From assembly GCF_039530225.1 (NCBI RefSeq), contig NZ_BAAAOH010000001.1:806001-870000 (forward strand): DNA of 64,000 nt. The letters run 5' to 3'. A program made the position numbers and the translations under genes. Position 1 is the stretch's first letter, and the number at the start of each line of letters is the position of its first letter. The DNA comes from Microbacterium pumilum. GTDB lineage: Bacteria > Actinomycetota > Actinomycetes > Actinomycetales > Microbacteriaceae. Below are positions 40,754 through 49,446 of this stretch, piece after piece. The notes under the pieces are model-generated. The model saw only the letters and a list, made by a program, of their open reading frames with translations, was not told the origin of the DNA and did no database searches.

Positions 40754-43069
40754 ATGACCGTGACCCCCCCGCGAGCGCGCGCCGTTCGGCGCACGCTGCG
40801 CGCGCGTGCCGTCGTGGCCTTCGGTGCCGCCGTGATCGCGCTGCTGCCCGTTATCGGCGTCGTACCCGGCGGCACCGCGCCGGCCGGCGCCTCGACGACC
40901 ACCCCGACGCCTACGCCCACACCGACCCCCGACATCCCGGCGGGCACGACGAAGTTCACCCTGTCGCCCGTCGGAAGCGGGATCGTCCAGCCCGGCGATC
41001 CGCTCAGCGTGTCGGTCACCCTGCAGAACGGCACCAGCTCCCTGACCGCGCCCGTCGAGGTGACGCTGCGCCTCGGATCTTCGCCCTTGCCGGACCGCGC
41101 CGCCCTCGCCGCCTGGCTCGCCGGTCGGACCGGCGGAATCGCCGCACAGCAGGTCGGCACGGCCGCGATCGGGTCGATCCCGGCCGGCGGAGAACGGACC
41201 GAAGGCATCGGAGTCGACGGAGACGATCCGGCGATGCAGAACCGAGCCCCGGGCGTCTACCCACTGGCTGCGTCGTACGACGGGCCGGACGGCGTCGTCA
41301 CCTCGACGAGCGTGATGGTCGTGCCCGACCCTGCCGCCGCGCCGACCCAGATCGGGGTCATCGTGCCGATCACGGCAGACGCCATCGCCGGCGGTCTCCT
41401 CACGGCAGCCGAGCTGACCGAGCTCACGGCCCCGACCGGCTCGCTCACGAGCGAGCTGAACGCGGTCGAAGGCACGTCCGTCATCCTGGCGGTGGACCCC
41501 GCGATTCCTGCGGCGATCCGCGTGCTGGGCACATCGGCGCCCGAGTCCGCCCTCGAGTGGCTCGAGCGGTTCGACGCTCTTCCGCAATCGCGGTTCGCAC
41601 TGCAATTCGGAGACGCGGATGTCGCCGTCCAGATCAAGGCGGGACTCTCCCGCCCGATGCAGCCGACATCCCTCTCCGCATACATGAGCCCGGATGACTT
41701 CATCCCGGTCGACTCACCGACGCCGACTCCTGAGCCGACTCCGACGCCCACGCCGACGCCGACGCAGACGGCGGACGCCGACCCCGACGCTCCGGTCTAC
41801 CCCGACCTCGAGAGCCTCCTCGACATCGGCGGAGGCCGGGCCGGCGTCTTCTGGCCCACAGCCGGTGCGGCCGGACCCGACACCGTCGCGACCCTTGGTG
41901 ACCTCACCATGGAGGGCCAGACGTCGCTCACCGTCATCCCGTCTATCACCACGGCCCAGGGAGCGGCAGGTGCCACGGTCCCGGCGCATGGCCAGAGCGA
42001 AGGCGGCGGCGAGGTCCTGGTCTATGACACCGACGTGTCGACCGCGCTGCAGCAGGCCTCCGTCGTCGACGAGGCGGCGCTCCGGGGCGCAGCGCTGACC
42101 GAGGCGACGGCGTATCTCGCCTTCGCGGCGTCTGACCTGCGGGGCACCGCGCCGCTGCTCGTCACACTCGACCGCGACACTGCCCGGTCTCGAGTGGGCC
42201 TCCGCAGCGCGATCACCACCGCTACGGAGGCACCGGGCGCCGCGCCGGTGACCCTCGGCCGGCTGGCGGCAGCCGACCCGATCGACATCCAGGTCGCGGA
42301 TGCCGACATCGACGCCTCCCGTGTGGCGGCGGCATCCGCTCTCTTCTCAGAAGAGACGGAACTGTCGCGCTTCGCAACGATCCTCGACGACTCGAGCCTG
42401 TTGACCGGACCCGAGCGGGCGAGAATCCTGCAACTGCTCGCTGTCGCATGGATCCCCGATCCTGTCGCGTGGTCTGCCGCGGTCACCGCCCATCGCGCGG
42501 CCACCACCGTGACGCTGAACTCGGTCGATCTGCTGCCCACCAGCACGGTCAACCTGTTCGGGTCCGGAGCCGACCTCGGCTTCTGGGTGCGCAACGACCT
42601 TCCCTACCCCGTCAACCTCATCCTGTACGCGACCCCCGACAGTCTGCGTCTGGACGTTCAGCGGGCAACCCCGGTCGTCGCGGGGGCGTCGAGCAACACG
42701 CGCGTCGAAGTGCCCGTTCAGGCGCGCGTCGGCAACGGCGAGGTCACACTCGCCCTCCAGCTGCGCAGTCGCGCGAGTGTCGCCATCGGCAACGGCGCGT
42801 TCGTCGATGTGAACGTGCGCGCCGAGTGGGAGGGAGTCGGCGTCATCGCGCTCTCGGTCGTCGTCGGAGCCCTGCTCGTCCTGGGCATCGGCCGCACGGT
42901 GCTGCGCGTGCGGAACCGGCGGCGGGCGGCGGCGGCAGGGACGGTGGCGGCAGGGACGGTGGCGGCCGAAACCGCGGACGCCGCAGGCGCACCGGACGAG
43001 CCGCAGGCACGAGAAGAGCCGGACCCTGCCATCTCGGCCACCGACGACGACTCCGGGGTCCGCACGTGA
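40754..43069 (+). CDS. DUF6049 secreted membrane-anchored protein
   Basis: 771 residues from the ATG at 40754. Signal peptide (ends near PAGAST), a Thr-Pro repeat tether (TPTPTPTP), an Ig-like beta domain (VQPGDPLSVSVTLQNGTSSL), a large extracytoplasmic region interrupted by a second Pro-Thr tract (about residues 320-340), a C-terminal beta domain and a membrane segment (GVIALSVVVGALLVLGIGRT) with a basic then acidic cytoplasmic tail. This DUF6049 family is encoded directly before murJ in many actinobacteria. It overlaps murJ by GTGA, so the two are co-translated; a role in lipid II flipping or cell-wall assembly is inferred from that. Confidence 0.85.
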   Translation: MTVTPPRARAVRRTLRARAVVAFGAAVIALLPVIGVVPGGTAPAGASTTTPTPTPTPTPDIPAGTTKFTLSPVGSGIVQPGDPLSVSVTLQNGTSSLTAPVEVTLRLGSSPLPDRAALAAWLAGRTGGIAAQQVGTAAIGSIPAGGERTEGIGVDGDDPAMQNRAPGVYPLAASYDGPDGVVTSTSVMVVPDPAAAPTQIGVIVPITADAIAGGLLTAAELTELTAPTGSLTSELNAVEGTSVILAVDPAIPAAIRVLGTSAPESALEWLERFDALPQSRFALQFGDADVAVQIKAGLSRPMQPTSLSAYMSPDDFIPVDSPTPTPEPTPTPTPTPTQTADADPDAPVYPDLESLLDIGGGRAGVFWPTAGAAGPDTVATLGDLTMEGQTSLTVIPSITTAQGAAGATVPAHGQSEGGGEVLVYDTDVSTALQQASVVDEAALRGAALTEATAYLAFAASDLRGTAPLLVTLDRDTARSRVGLRSAITTATEAPGAAPVTLGRLAAADPIDIQVADADIDASRVAAASALFSEETELSRFATILDDSSLLTGPERARILQLLAVAWIPDPVAWSAAVTAHRAATTVTLNSVDLLPTSTVNLFGSGADLGFWVRNDLPYPVNLILYATPDSLRLDVQRATPVVAGASSNTRVEVPVQARVGNGEVTLALQLRSRASVAIGNGAFVDVNVRAEWEGVGVIALSVVVGALLVLGIGRTVLRVRNRRRAAAAGTVAAGTVAAETADAAGAPDEPQAREEPDPAISATDDDSGVRT

Positions 43070-44664
43070 GCGGCATTGGACGGGCGAGCGTGCTCATCGG
43101 CGCCGGCACGATCGTCTCGCGGCTCAGCGGTTTCCTGCGCGCGGTCGTCCTGGTCACCGCCGTCGGTGCCACGACCGAGGCGGGCAACGCGTTCGCGATG
43201 GCCAACCAGCTGCCGAACAACATCTACGCCATCATCTCGACGGGGCTGTTGAGCGCCGTCGTCGTGCCGCAGATCGTCAAGGCGGCAACCCACGACGATG
43301 GTGGGCGGGCATTCGTGTCCAAGCTCTTCACGCTCGGCACCGTGGTGCTGCTCGTGACCACCGCCCTCGCCATGCTGGTGGCGCCGTGGCTCGTGCAGCT
43401 GTATGCCCCGAACTTCGAACCAGACCAGCAGGCGCTCGCCACCTCGTTCGCATACTGGTGCCTCCCGCAGATCTTCTTCTACGGTCTCTATGCGCTCGTC
43501 GGCGAATCCCTGAACGCCCGCCGCGTCTTCGGCCCGTTCACGTGGGCGCCCATCGTCAACAACATCGTGTCGATCGCCGGTTTCGTGATCTTCATCTGGC
43601 TGTTCGGCCCGGGCGGGTCCACCACCGAATGGACGCCGGAGATGGTCGCGCTGATCGCCGGCACCGCGACCCTCGGCATCGTCGTGCAGGCCGGCATCCT
43701 GCTGCTCTTCTGGCGCCGGACGGGACTTCACGTGCGCCCGGACTTCGTCTGGCGAGGAGTCGGTCTCGGGCAGATCGGGCGGCTCGCCGGCTGGACGTTC
43801 CTGATGGTCGTGGCCGGGCAGCTCGCCGGACTGGTCCAGTCACGGGTGCTGTCGGGCATCCCCGACGGGGATGCCGGCATCCTCGTGTCGCAGAGCGCCT
43901 GGCTGCTGTTCATGCTGCCCTACTCGATCATCGTGCTGTCGATCGGCACCCCTTACTTCACCCAGCTGAGCGAGCACGCGGCGGCGGGACGGGACGATGA
44001 CGTACGCGGCGACATCGGGCGCAGCATCCGGACCCTCGGCCTGTTCGTCGTGGTCGCGGCAGCGGCGCTCGCCGTGGCCGCCGTTCCGGCGGCGCGCATC
44101 TTCACCGACAGCACCGACGAGGCGATCGCCGCGGCGCAGGTGCTCCTCTGCTTCCTCGTGAGCCTCGTTCCGCTCGCGGTGCTGTTCGTCGTGCAGCGCA
44201 CGTTCTACGCCTACGACGACACTCGCGTGCCCTTCCTCTTCACGCTCCTGCAGTGTGTGCTCGTCGTCGCGACCGCGCTCATCGCCGCGTCGACACTTCC
44301 GGTGCATCTGCTCGCGGCAGGGGTCGCGCTCGGCCAGTCGATCGCGAGCGTCGTGCAGGTGATTGTGGCCACCTGGCTGCTGCAGCGACGCCTCGGCGGA
44401 CTTCGCGTCGGGTCATGGATGCTGTCGCTCGGCCGGTTCGCCCTTGCCGCTGTACCCGCAGCCGGCGCCGGATGGGCGACCTTCGTGCTCCTCGGCGGAG
44501 TCGAGGGCTGGACAGTGTCGGACAAGCTCCTCGGCGCACTCGGCGCCGCCATCATCGGGACCGTGGTGCTCCTCGTCTACGTCGGCGCGCTGGCTCTGCT
44601 GCGCGCTCCCGAACTGGCGCCGGCGCTCGCGATCGCGAGGAAGATGCTGCCTGGTCGGTCCTGA
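43066..44664 (+). CDS. murJ: Lipid II flippase MurJ (MviN)
   Basis: 532 residues from a GTG at 43066, inside the GTGA overlap with the DUF6049 stop. About 14 membrane segments of the MOP superfamily: ASVLIGAGTIVSRLSGFLRA, AFAMANQLPNNIYAIISTGL, SAVVVPQIVKAA, ESLNARRVFGPFTWAPIVNN and QRTFYAYDDTRVPFLFTLLQ, the hallmark arginine/asparagine positions of MurJ. Translocates lipid-linked peptidoglycan precursors. No C-terminal pseudokinase domain, unlike mycobacterial MviN. The context MurJ-TrxB-TrxA is conserved in Microbacteriaceae. Confidence 0.93.
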   Translation: MSGIGRASVLIGAGTIVSRLSGFLRAVVLVTAVGATTEAGNAFAMANQLPNNIYAIISTGLLSAVVVPQIVKAATHDDGGRAFVSKLFTLGTVVLLVTTALAMLVAPWLVQLYAPNFEPDQQALATSFAYWCLPQIFFYGLYALVGESLNARRVFGPFTWAPIVNNIVSIAGFVIFIWLFGPGGSTTEWTPEMVALIAGTATLGIVVQAGILLLFWRRTGLHVRPDFVWRGVGLGQIGRLAGWTFLMVVAGQLAGLVQSRVLSGIPDGDAGILVSQSAWLLFMLPYSIIVLSIGTPYFTQLSEHAAAGRDDDVRGDIGRSIRTLGLFVVVAAAALAVAAVPAARIFTDSTDEAIAAAQVLLCFLVSLVPLAVLFVVQRTFYAYDDTRVPFLFTLLQCVLVVATALIAASTLPVHLLAAGVALGQSIASVVQVIVATWLLQRRLGGLRVGSWMLSLGRFALAAVPAAGAGWATFVLLGGVEGWTVSDKLLGALGAAIIGTVVLLVYVGALALLRAPELAPALAIARKMLPGRS

Positions 44665-44766
44665 TGAGGTCACACAGCGTCAGTCCAGCTCCGGTGGAAT
44701 GCCGCGCGGTTAGCATGTGTTGAACCACTGAGCGCCGAAGCATCGGCATATCTCGAAGGGGGCGCA

Positions 44767-45753
44767 GTGCGTCACGTCATCATCATCGGATCAGGTCCTG
44801 CCGGCTATACCGCGGCGATCTACGCCGCTCGCGCCAACCTCGAACCGCTCGTCGTGGCGAGCTCGGTCGAAGCCGGCGGCGACCTCATGACGACGACCGA
44901 CGTCGAGAACTTCCCCGGCTTCCCGGACGGCGTGCAGGGCCCTGACCTCATGACCAAGATGCAGGAGCAGGCCGAGCGGTTCGGTGCCGAGGTCCTGTAC
45001 GACGACGTCGTCTCGCTCGAGCTCGACGGCCCGGTGAAGAAGGTCGTCCTCGGCAGCGGTGCGGTGCACGAAGCGAGCTCGATCATCTACGCGACGGGCT
45101 CCGCCTACCGAAAGATCGGAATCGAAGGCGAGGAGCGGCTCTCGGGTCGAGGCGTGTCTTACTGCGCCACCTGCGACGGCTTCTTCTTCCGCGAGCGTGT
45201 GATCGCCGTCGTCGGCGGGGGCGACTCCGCGATGGAGGAGGCCACCTTCCTCACGAAGTTCGCCTCGAAGGTGTACGTCATCCACCGTCGCGACGAGCTG
45301 CGTGCGTCCAAGATCATGCAGGAGCGCGCATTCGCGAACGAGAAGATCGAGTTCATCTGGAACAGTGAGGTCGTCGACGTGCTCGGTGATGAGACGGTGA
45401 CCGGTGTCGTGCTCGAGTCCGTGATCGACGGCACACGCCGCGACCTCCCGCTCGACGGCGTCTTCGTCGCCATCGGCAACGACCCCCGCACCCACCTCAT
45501 TCACGACAAGCTCGAACTGACCCCCGAGGGCACGGTCTGGGTCGATGGGCGCTCGTCGCGCACATCGGTCGCGGGGGTGTTCGCCGCCGGTGACGTCATC
45601 GATCCGACCTACCGTCAGGCCGTCACCGCGGCCGGCAGCGGGACGGTGGCGGCCCTCGATGTCGAGCACTTCCTCGCCGCGCTCGGCGAAGCGGGCGCGC
45701 CTGACGCACGGGCCGATCAGATCGAGAACCTGGCCGGCGCTGACGCCGCCTGA
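44767..45753 (+). CDS. trxB: Thioredoxin reductase
   Basis: 328 residues from a GTG at 44767 (RHVIIIGSGPAGYTAAIYAA). FAD-binding GxGxxG at the N-terminus, redox centre Cys133-Ala-Thr-Cys136 in YCATCDGFFF, second dinucleotide motif VVGGGDSAMEEATFL, VIHRRDELRASKIMQ and the C-terminal GVFAAGDVIDPTYRQAVTAA. Uses NADPH to reduce thioredoxin, encoded 96 nt downstream. A TAGCAT -10-like box (44711-44716) is the best promoter candidate. Confidence 0.96.
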   Translation: MRHVIIIGSGPAGYTAAIYAARANLEPLVVASSVEAGGDLMTTTDVENFPGFPDGVQGPDLMTKMQEQAERFGAEVLYDDVVSLELDGPVKKVVLGSGAVHEASSIIYATGSAYRKIGIEGEERLSGRGVSYCATCDGFFFRERVIAVVGGGDSAMEEATFLTKFASKVYVIHRRDELRASKIMQERAFANEKIEFIWNSEVVDVLGDETVTGVVLESVIDGTRRDLPLDGVFVAIGNDPRTHLIHDKLELTPEGTVWVDGRSSRTSVAGVFAAGDVIDPTYRQAVTAAGSGTVAALDVEHFLAALGEAGAPDARADQIENLAGADAA

Positions 45754-45849
45754 CCTGCGGTTCTCAGCGCACGATCTGACCCCGGAACAATCCGGACGCC
45801 TGCGGCGTTCGAACCACTGCGAAGACTTCCCCAAGAAGGAGTGAAAGAT

Positions 45850-46173
45850 ATGACTGCAAAGGCGACGACATCCGCCACCTGGAACGAGGACGTGCTGCAG
45901 GCCGATGGTCCCGTTCTCGTCGACTTCTGGGCTGAGTGGTGCGGCCCGTGCCGCATGGTCTCCCCGATCCTCGATCAGATCCAGACCGAGAACCCCGGCA
46001 AGATCACGATCCTCAAGCTCAACGTCGACGAGCACCCCGACCTGGCGATGAAGTATCAGATCACCTCCATCCCCGCCATGAAGGTGTTCCAGGGCGGCGA
46101 GGTCGAGACGACGATCATCGGTGCCAAGCCGAAGTTCGCGCTCGAAAGGGATCTCGAAGCGTACCTCGCCTAG
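45850..46173 (+). CDS. trxA: Thioredoxin
   Basis: 107 residues from the ATG at 45850. AAGGAG 8 nt upstream favours it over a GTG at 45841. The motif WAEWCGPCRM carries the redox pair Cys31/Cys34, and the fold continues with LNVDEHPDLAMKYQITSIPA and VFQGGEVETTIIGAKPKFAL. General disulfide reductase, regenerated by TrxB. Followed by a textbook intrinsic terminator. Confidence 0.97.
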   Translation: MTAKATTSATWNEDVLQADGPVLVDFWAEWCGPCRMVSPILDQIQTENPGKITILKLNVDEHPDLAMKYQITSIPAMKVFQGGEVETTIIGAKPKFALERDLEAYLA

Positions 46174-46189
46174 TATCTGCAGATCGGCG

Positions 46190-46235
46190 ACCGCCACCAT
46201 CAGGGATATGAATCCCAGATGGTGGCGGTTTTCTG
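46190..46235 (+). terminator. Intrinsic terminator of trxB-trxA
   Basis: ACCGCCACCATC (46190-46201) pairs exactly with 46218-46229, and an inner GGGAT/ATCCC pair extends the stem; TTTTCT follows at once. This is the only hairpin with a clear T-run that I noticed in the window. Confidence 0.9.
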
Positions 46236-46377
46236 TTGTATACCGCATGCGGCATCCATAGATCTTTCGAACTTCTTGGGCGAGGATGTCGATCCAGACC
46301 ACTCTCGTTCGACGCACCTGATGAGAGGGCCGAAGGGGCCCCCACGAGCCCAGGCTCGACGACGGAAGGAACACGAT

Positions 46378-46797
46378 ATGCGCTACATGATGCTCATGCA
46401 GGTCGAGCCGGAGGCGGCGGCTCGCGCAGCGGAGGATCTCGACCTCGAGGAAGTCGTCGCAACGATGGGCGCCTACAACGAGGAGCTGCAGAAGGCGGGG
46501 GTCTTCCTCTCGGCGGAGGGCCTCACCGACGCGAGCGAGGGATTCCGCGTGGACTTCTCGTCGACGCCACCCGTCGTCACGGACGGACCTTACGCCGAGG
46601 CGCGGGAGGTGTTCACGGGCTTCTGGATGCTGGAGGTGGCGGATCGTGAGGAGGCGGAGCTATGGGCCCGCAAGTGCCCGCTCGGGCCCGGCGTCGCGCT
46701 CGAGGTGCGACCGATCGGCGAGCTGGACGAGGTCGACCTGCCGGCCGACAATGACTGGCTCGTCAAGGCGCAGGAGTGGCGCGCAGCCAACACGTGA
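46378..46797 (+). CDS. YCII-related (DGPF domain) protein
   Basis: 139 residues from the ATG at 46378, with GGAAGGA about 8 nt upstream. MRYMMLMQVEPEAAARAAED, VVTDGPYAEAREVFTGFWML and GVALEVRPIGELDE give the YCII/DGPF pattern. This is the second YCII gene in the window. Its sigma-factor partner is not adjacent as at 142-480 but 406 nt away (47204), with an opposite-strand gene between. Role as accessory to the sigma factor is inferred from family context. Confidence 0.88.
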   Translation: MRYMMLMQVEPEAAARAAEDLDLEEVVATMGAYNEELQKAGVFLSAEGLTDASEGFRVDFSSTPPVVTDGPYAEAREVFTGFWMLEVADREEAELWARKCPLGPGVALEVRPIGELDEVDLPADNDWLVKAQEWRAANT

Positions 46798-46799
46798 CG

Positions 46800-47144
46800 T
46801 CACGCGTCGATGCGGACCGACGCATCCCAGCGGCGGTGCGCGCCGGTGTCTCCGAGCAGACGCCAGACGGCCCTCGTGAGCGGTGGGTATTCGAGCGCTA
46901 TCTGGCGCAGCACGCGATAGTTCCGAGCGGCATTCGGCCTCGCGCCGCCGTTCTCCGCGATGTTCTCGGCCCGGAGTGTCAGGACGACGAGTTCGTCGAC
47001 CGACGGAAGGTCCTCCATGAACTCCCACGGGTCCTCGCCGTCGCGCAAGCGCTCGTCGACGACGACGGACAGTTCGTCCGCGGCCTCGGCGCGGAGGAGT
47101 TCGAGACTGGCTCTGCGGCGCAGGGGCTGATCGTCTTTCGGCAC
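46800..47144 (-). CDS. Conserved hypothetical protein between YCII and sigma genes
   Basis: 114 residues: acidic middle (DELSVVVDERLRDGEDPWEF, MEDLPSVDELVVLTLRAENI) and a C-terminal YRVLRQIALEYPPLTRAVWR. No domain recognised and no membrane segment. Its stop is 2 nt from that of the convergent YCII gene. Codon use looks genuine (strong third-position GC). It lies on the strand opposite both neighbours, splitting a pair that is usually contiguous. Confidence 0.65.
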   Translation of the reverse strand: MPKDDQPLRRRASLELLRAEAADELSVVVDERLRDGEDPWEFMEDLPSVDELVVLTLRAENIAENGGARPNAARNYRVLRQIALEYPPLTRAVWRLLGDTGAHRRWDASVRIDA

Positions 47145-47191
47145 CCATCCAGCGTACGACGACTGCCAGACCTGGTGCTCTGCGGCACCCC

Positions 47192-47197
47192 TACGCT
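47192..47197 (+). promoter_or_regulatory. -10 element for leaderless sigma-factor mRNA
   Basis: TACGCT (TANNNT) ends 6 nt before the ATG at 47204, with no ribosome-binding site. The sigma gene therefore seems to have its own promoter, independent of the upstream YCII gene. Confidence 0.4.
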
Positions 47198-47203
47198 GGC
47201 ATC

Positions 47204-48487
47204 ATGAGCGACGGCGACGGCGATGACCACGCCCGGCGGGCGGTCGAGGCGGTCTGGCGTGGTGAGTCGGCCCGCATCGTATCGGCGCTGACGCGCCATA
47301 CCGGTGACTTCTCCTGGGCCGAGGATCTCGCTCAAGAGGCGCTGCTCGAGGCCCTGGCGGGGTGGCCGCGCGCCGGCATCCCTGACAATCCGGGTGCATG
47401 GCTGCTCTCGGTCGCGAAACGGCGTGCGATCGACGGCTGGCGGCGGCGGGAGAGGCTGGCCGCGCGCGAGCCGCTGCTCGGCGTCGAGACGATCATGGCC
47501 GAGAAGCAGGACTCGGTGCCCGAGCTCGGCGACCCGGACCGGATCGACGACGACGTCCTTCGACTCGTGTTCATCGCGTGCCACCCGATCATTCCCGCTC
47601 AAGCTCGCCTCGCGCTCACCCTGCGCACCGTGGCGGGACTCACGACGGAGGCGATCGCGCGGGCGCTGCTCATGACGGTGCCCACCGTGCAGCAGCGGAT
47701 CGTGCGCGCGAAACGTTCGCTCGCCGACGCGCACGTGCCGTTCGAGGTGCCGGATCGGACGGAGCGGCCGGCACGCCTCGCGAGCGTGCTGCAGGTGATC
47801 TACCTGCTGTTCACCGAGGGATACTCCGCAGCCGGCGGCGATCGCCCGGTACGCCCGGACGTCGCGCGCGAGGCAGTGCGGCTCGCGCGTCAATTGTCGG
47901 CGCTCATGCCGTCGGAGCCCGAGGTGCAGGCGCTCATCGCCCTGATGGAGTTCCAGTCGTCGCGCTTCGCCGCCCGTGTCGATCGCGATGGCCTGCCCCT
48001 GACTCTCGGGGAGCAGGATCGCAGGCGCTGGGATCGGTCCGCGATCGGGCGTGGTCGACAGGCTCTCGAACGGGCGGATGCCGACGCCCGCGGTCTCGGG
48101 TATTACGGCCTCCAGGCGGCCATCGCGGAGTGCCACGCGATCGCGCCGTCGTTCGATGACACCGACTGGGAGCGGATCGTGCTGTTGTACGACGCGCTGG
48201 AACGTCTTGCGCCATCGGCGGTCGTGCGTCTCAACCGCGCCGTCGCCGTCTCGATGGCACGGGGACCCGGCGAGGCGCTGGTGGAGGTCGACGCGGTCCG
48301 TGCCGAACTTGCTCAGTTCCGGCCCCTGCACGCGGTGCGCGCGGAACTTCTCGAAAGACTCGGGGAATCGGATGCCGCGGCCGCGGCATTCCTCGCTGCC
48401 GCAGACCTGCCCGGAAACGAGGCCGAGGAGATCGTTCTTCGACGCCGAGCCGCGTCGCTCGTTGGTGAGTCCTACCCCGCGCCGTAG
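47204..48487 (+). CDS. RNA polymerase sigma factor, DUF6596-type ECF
   Basis: 427 residues. Region 2: VWRGESARIVSALTRHTGDF, SWAEDLAQEALLEALAGWPR and GAWLLSVAKRRAIDGWRRRE. Region 4: RLALTLRTVAGLTTEAIARA and TVPTVQQRIVRAKRSLADAH. The remainder is the DUF6596 helical tail with LASVLQVIYLLFTEGYSAAG, ALMEFQSSRFAARVDRDGLP and YYGLQAAIAECHA. This large ECF type works without a classical anti-sigma factor and is normally linked to YCII proteins. Its 3' end overlaps the parB stop region by 16 nt (convergent). Confidence 0.9.
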   Translation: MSDGDGDDHARRAVEAVWRGESARIVSALTRHTGDFSWAEDLAQEALLEALAGWPRAGIPDNPGAWLLSVAKRRAIDGWRRRERLAAREPLLGVETIMAEKQDSVPELGDPDRIDDDVLRLVFIACHPIIPAQARLALTLRTVAGLTTEAIARALLMTVPTVQQRIVRAKRSLADAHVPFEVPDRTERPARLASVLQVIYLLFTEGYSAAGGDRPVRPDVAREAVRLARQLSALMPSEPEVQALIALMEFQSSRFAARVDRDGLPLTLGEQDRRRWDRSAIGRGRQALERADADARGLGYYGLQAAIAECHAIAPSFDDTDWERIVLLYDALERLAPSAVVRLNRAVAVSMARGPGEALVEVDAVRAELAQFRPLHAVRAELLERLGESDAAAAAFLAAADLPGNEAEEIVLRRRAASLVGESYPAP

Positions 48488-49446
48488 CCGTTTACGCCGA
48501 TCTCATCAAGGATGCGGTTCAGATCCTGGATGCTGGCGAAATCTACGATGATCTGGCCTTTTCTGGCCGTAAGTGACACCCTCACCCGAGTGTTGAGCCG
48601 GTCACCGAGGCGGTCGGCCACCTCGTCGAGGTGTGCCCGGCGCGCGCCGGCCTGCGGCTTCGAGGGTCGTTGGCGCGCGGCATCCGGTGCTTTCGACGCC
48701 GCTTCCGCGGCGCGCACCGAGAGGTCCTCGTTGACGATCTTGTCGGCGAGGCGCTGCATCGCCTCGGGGTCGTCCCCGAGCGACAGGATGGCGCGCGCAT
48801 GTCCGGCGCTGAGGACGCCGGCCGCCACCCTCTGCTGGACAGGCATCGGCAGCTTGAGCAGCCGGATGGTGTTGCTGATCTGAGGACGGGAGCGGCCGAT
48901 GCGACCAGCGAGCTCCTCCTGGGTGATGCCGAAGTCCTCGAGAAGCTGCTGGTAGGCGGACGCCTCCTCGAGCGGGTTCAGCTCGGACCGGTGCAGGTTC
49001 TCCAGCAGTGCGTCGCGCAGCAGGTGCTCGTCGGCGGTGTCACGGATGACCGCGGGTATGGAGTCGAGGCCCGCCTCGCGCGCGGCTCGGGTGCGACGCT
49101 CTCCCATGATGAGCTCGTAGGTGCCGTCGTCCGTCGCTCGGACGACGACGGGCTGCAGCACGCCGAACTCGCGCACACTGTGGACGAGCTCGGCCAGGTC
49201 GTCGGCGTCGAAGTGTGTGCGCGGCTGTCGTGGATTCGGCACGATGAGCCGTGGATCGATGTTCGCGAGCCGCGCACCGGGCACCGCGATGAGCTCCTCG
49301 GTCGGCTCGCGCTCGCCGTCCTCGGATCCTTCCGGCTCAGCCGGAGCGGCGCGTGGGAAGAACACGTCCGATGGCCGCTCCTCGGTCGCCTCGCTTGTAG
49401 GGATGAGTGCCCCGATCCCCCGGCCCAGGCCTGTGCGCTTGGCCAT
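48472..49446 (-). CDS. parB: Chromosome partitioning protein ParB
   Basis: 324 residues: MAKRTGLGRGIGALIPTSEA start, an acidic linker, then the CTP-binding N-terminal domain (LIVPNPRQPRTHFDADDLAE, GVLQPVVVRA and GERRTRAAREAGLDSIPAVI; the box that is usually GERRWRAA has Thr), the central parS-binding HTH (GITQEELAGRIGRSRPQISN) and a C-terminal dimerisation domain. Loads on parS and spreads; four parS sites lie within 2.4 kb. It overlaps parA by one base. Confidence 0.95.
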   Translation of the reverse strand: MAKRTGLGRGIGALIPTSEATEERPSDVFFPRAAPAEPEGSEDGEREPTEELIAVPGARLANIDPRLIVPNPRQPRTHFDADDLAELVHSVREFGVLQPVVVRATDDGTYELIMGERRTRAAREAGLDSIPAVIRDTADEHLLRDALLENLHRSELNPLEEASAYQQLLEDFGITQEELAGRIGRSRPQISNTIRLLKLPMPVQQRVAAGVLSAGHARAILSLGDDPEAMQRLADKIVNEDLSVRAAEAASKAPDAARQRPSKPQAGARRAHLDEVADRLGDRLNTRVRVSLTARKGQIIVDFASIQDLNRILDEIGVNGYGAG

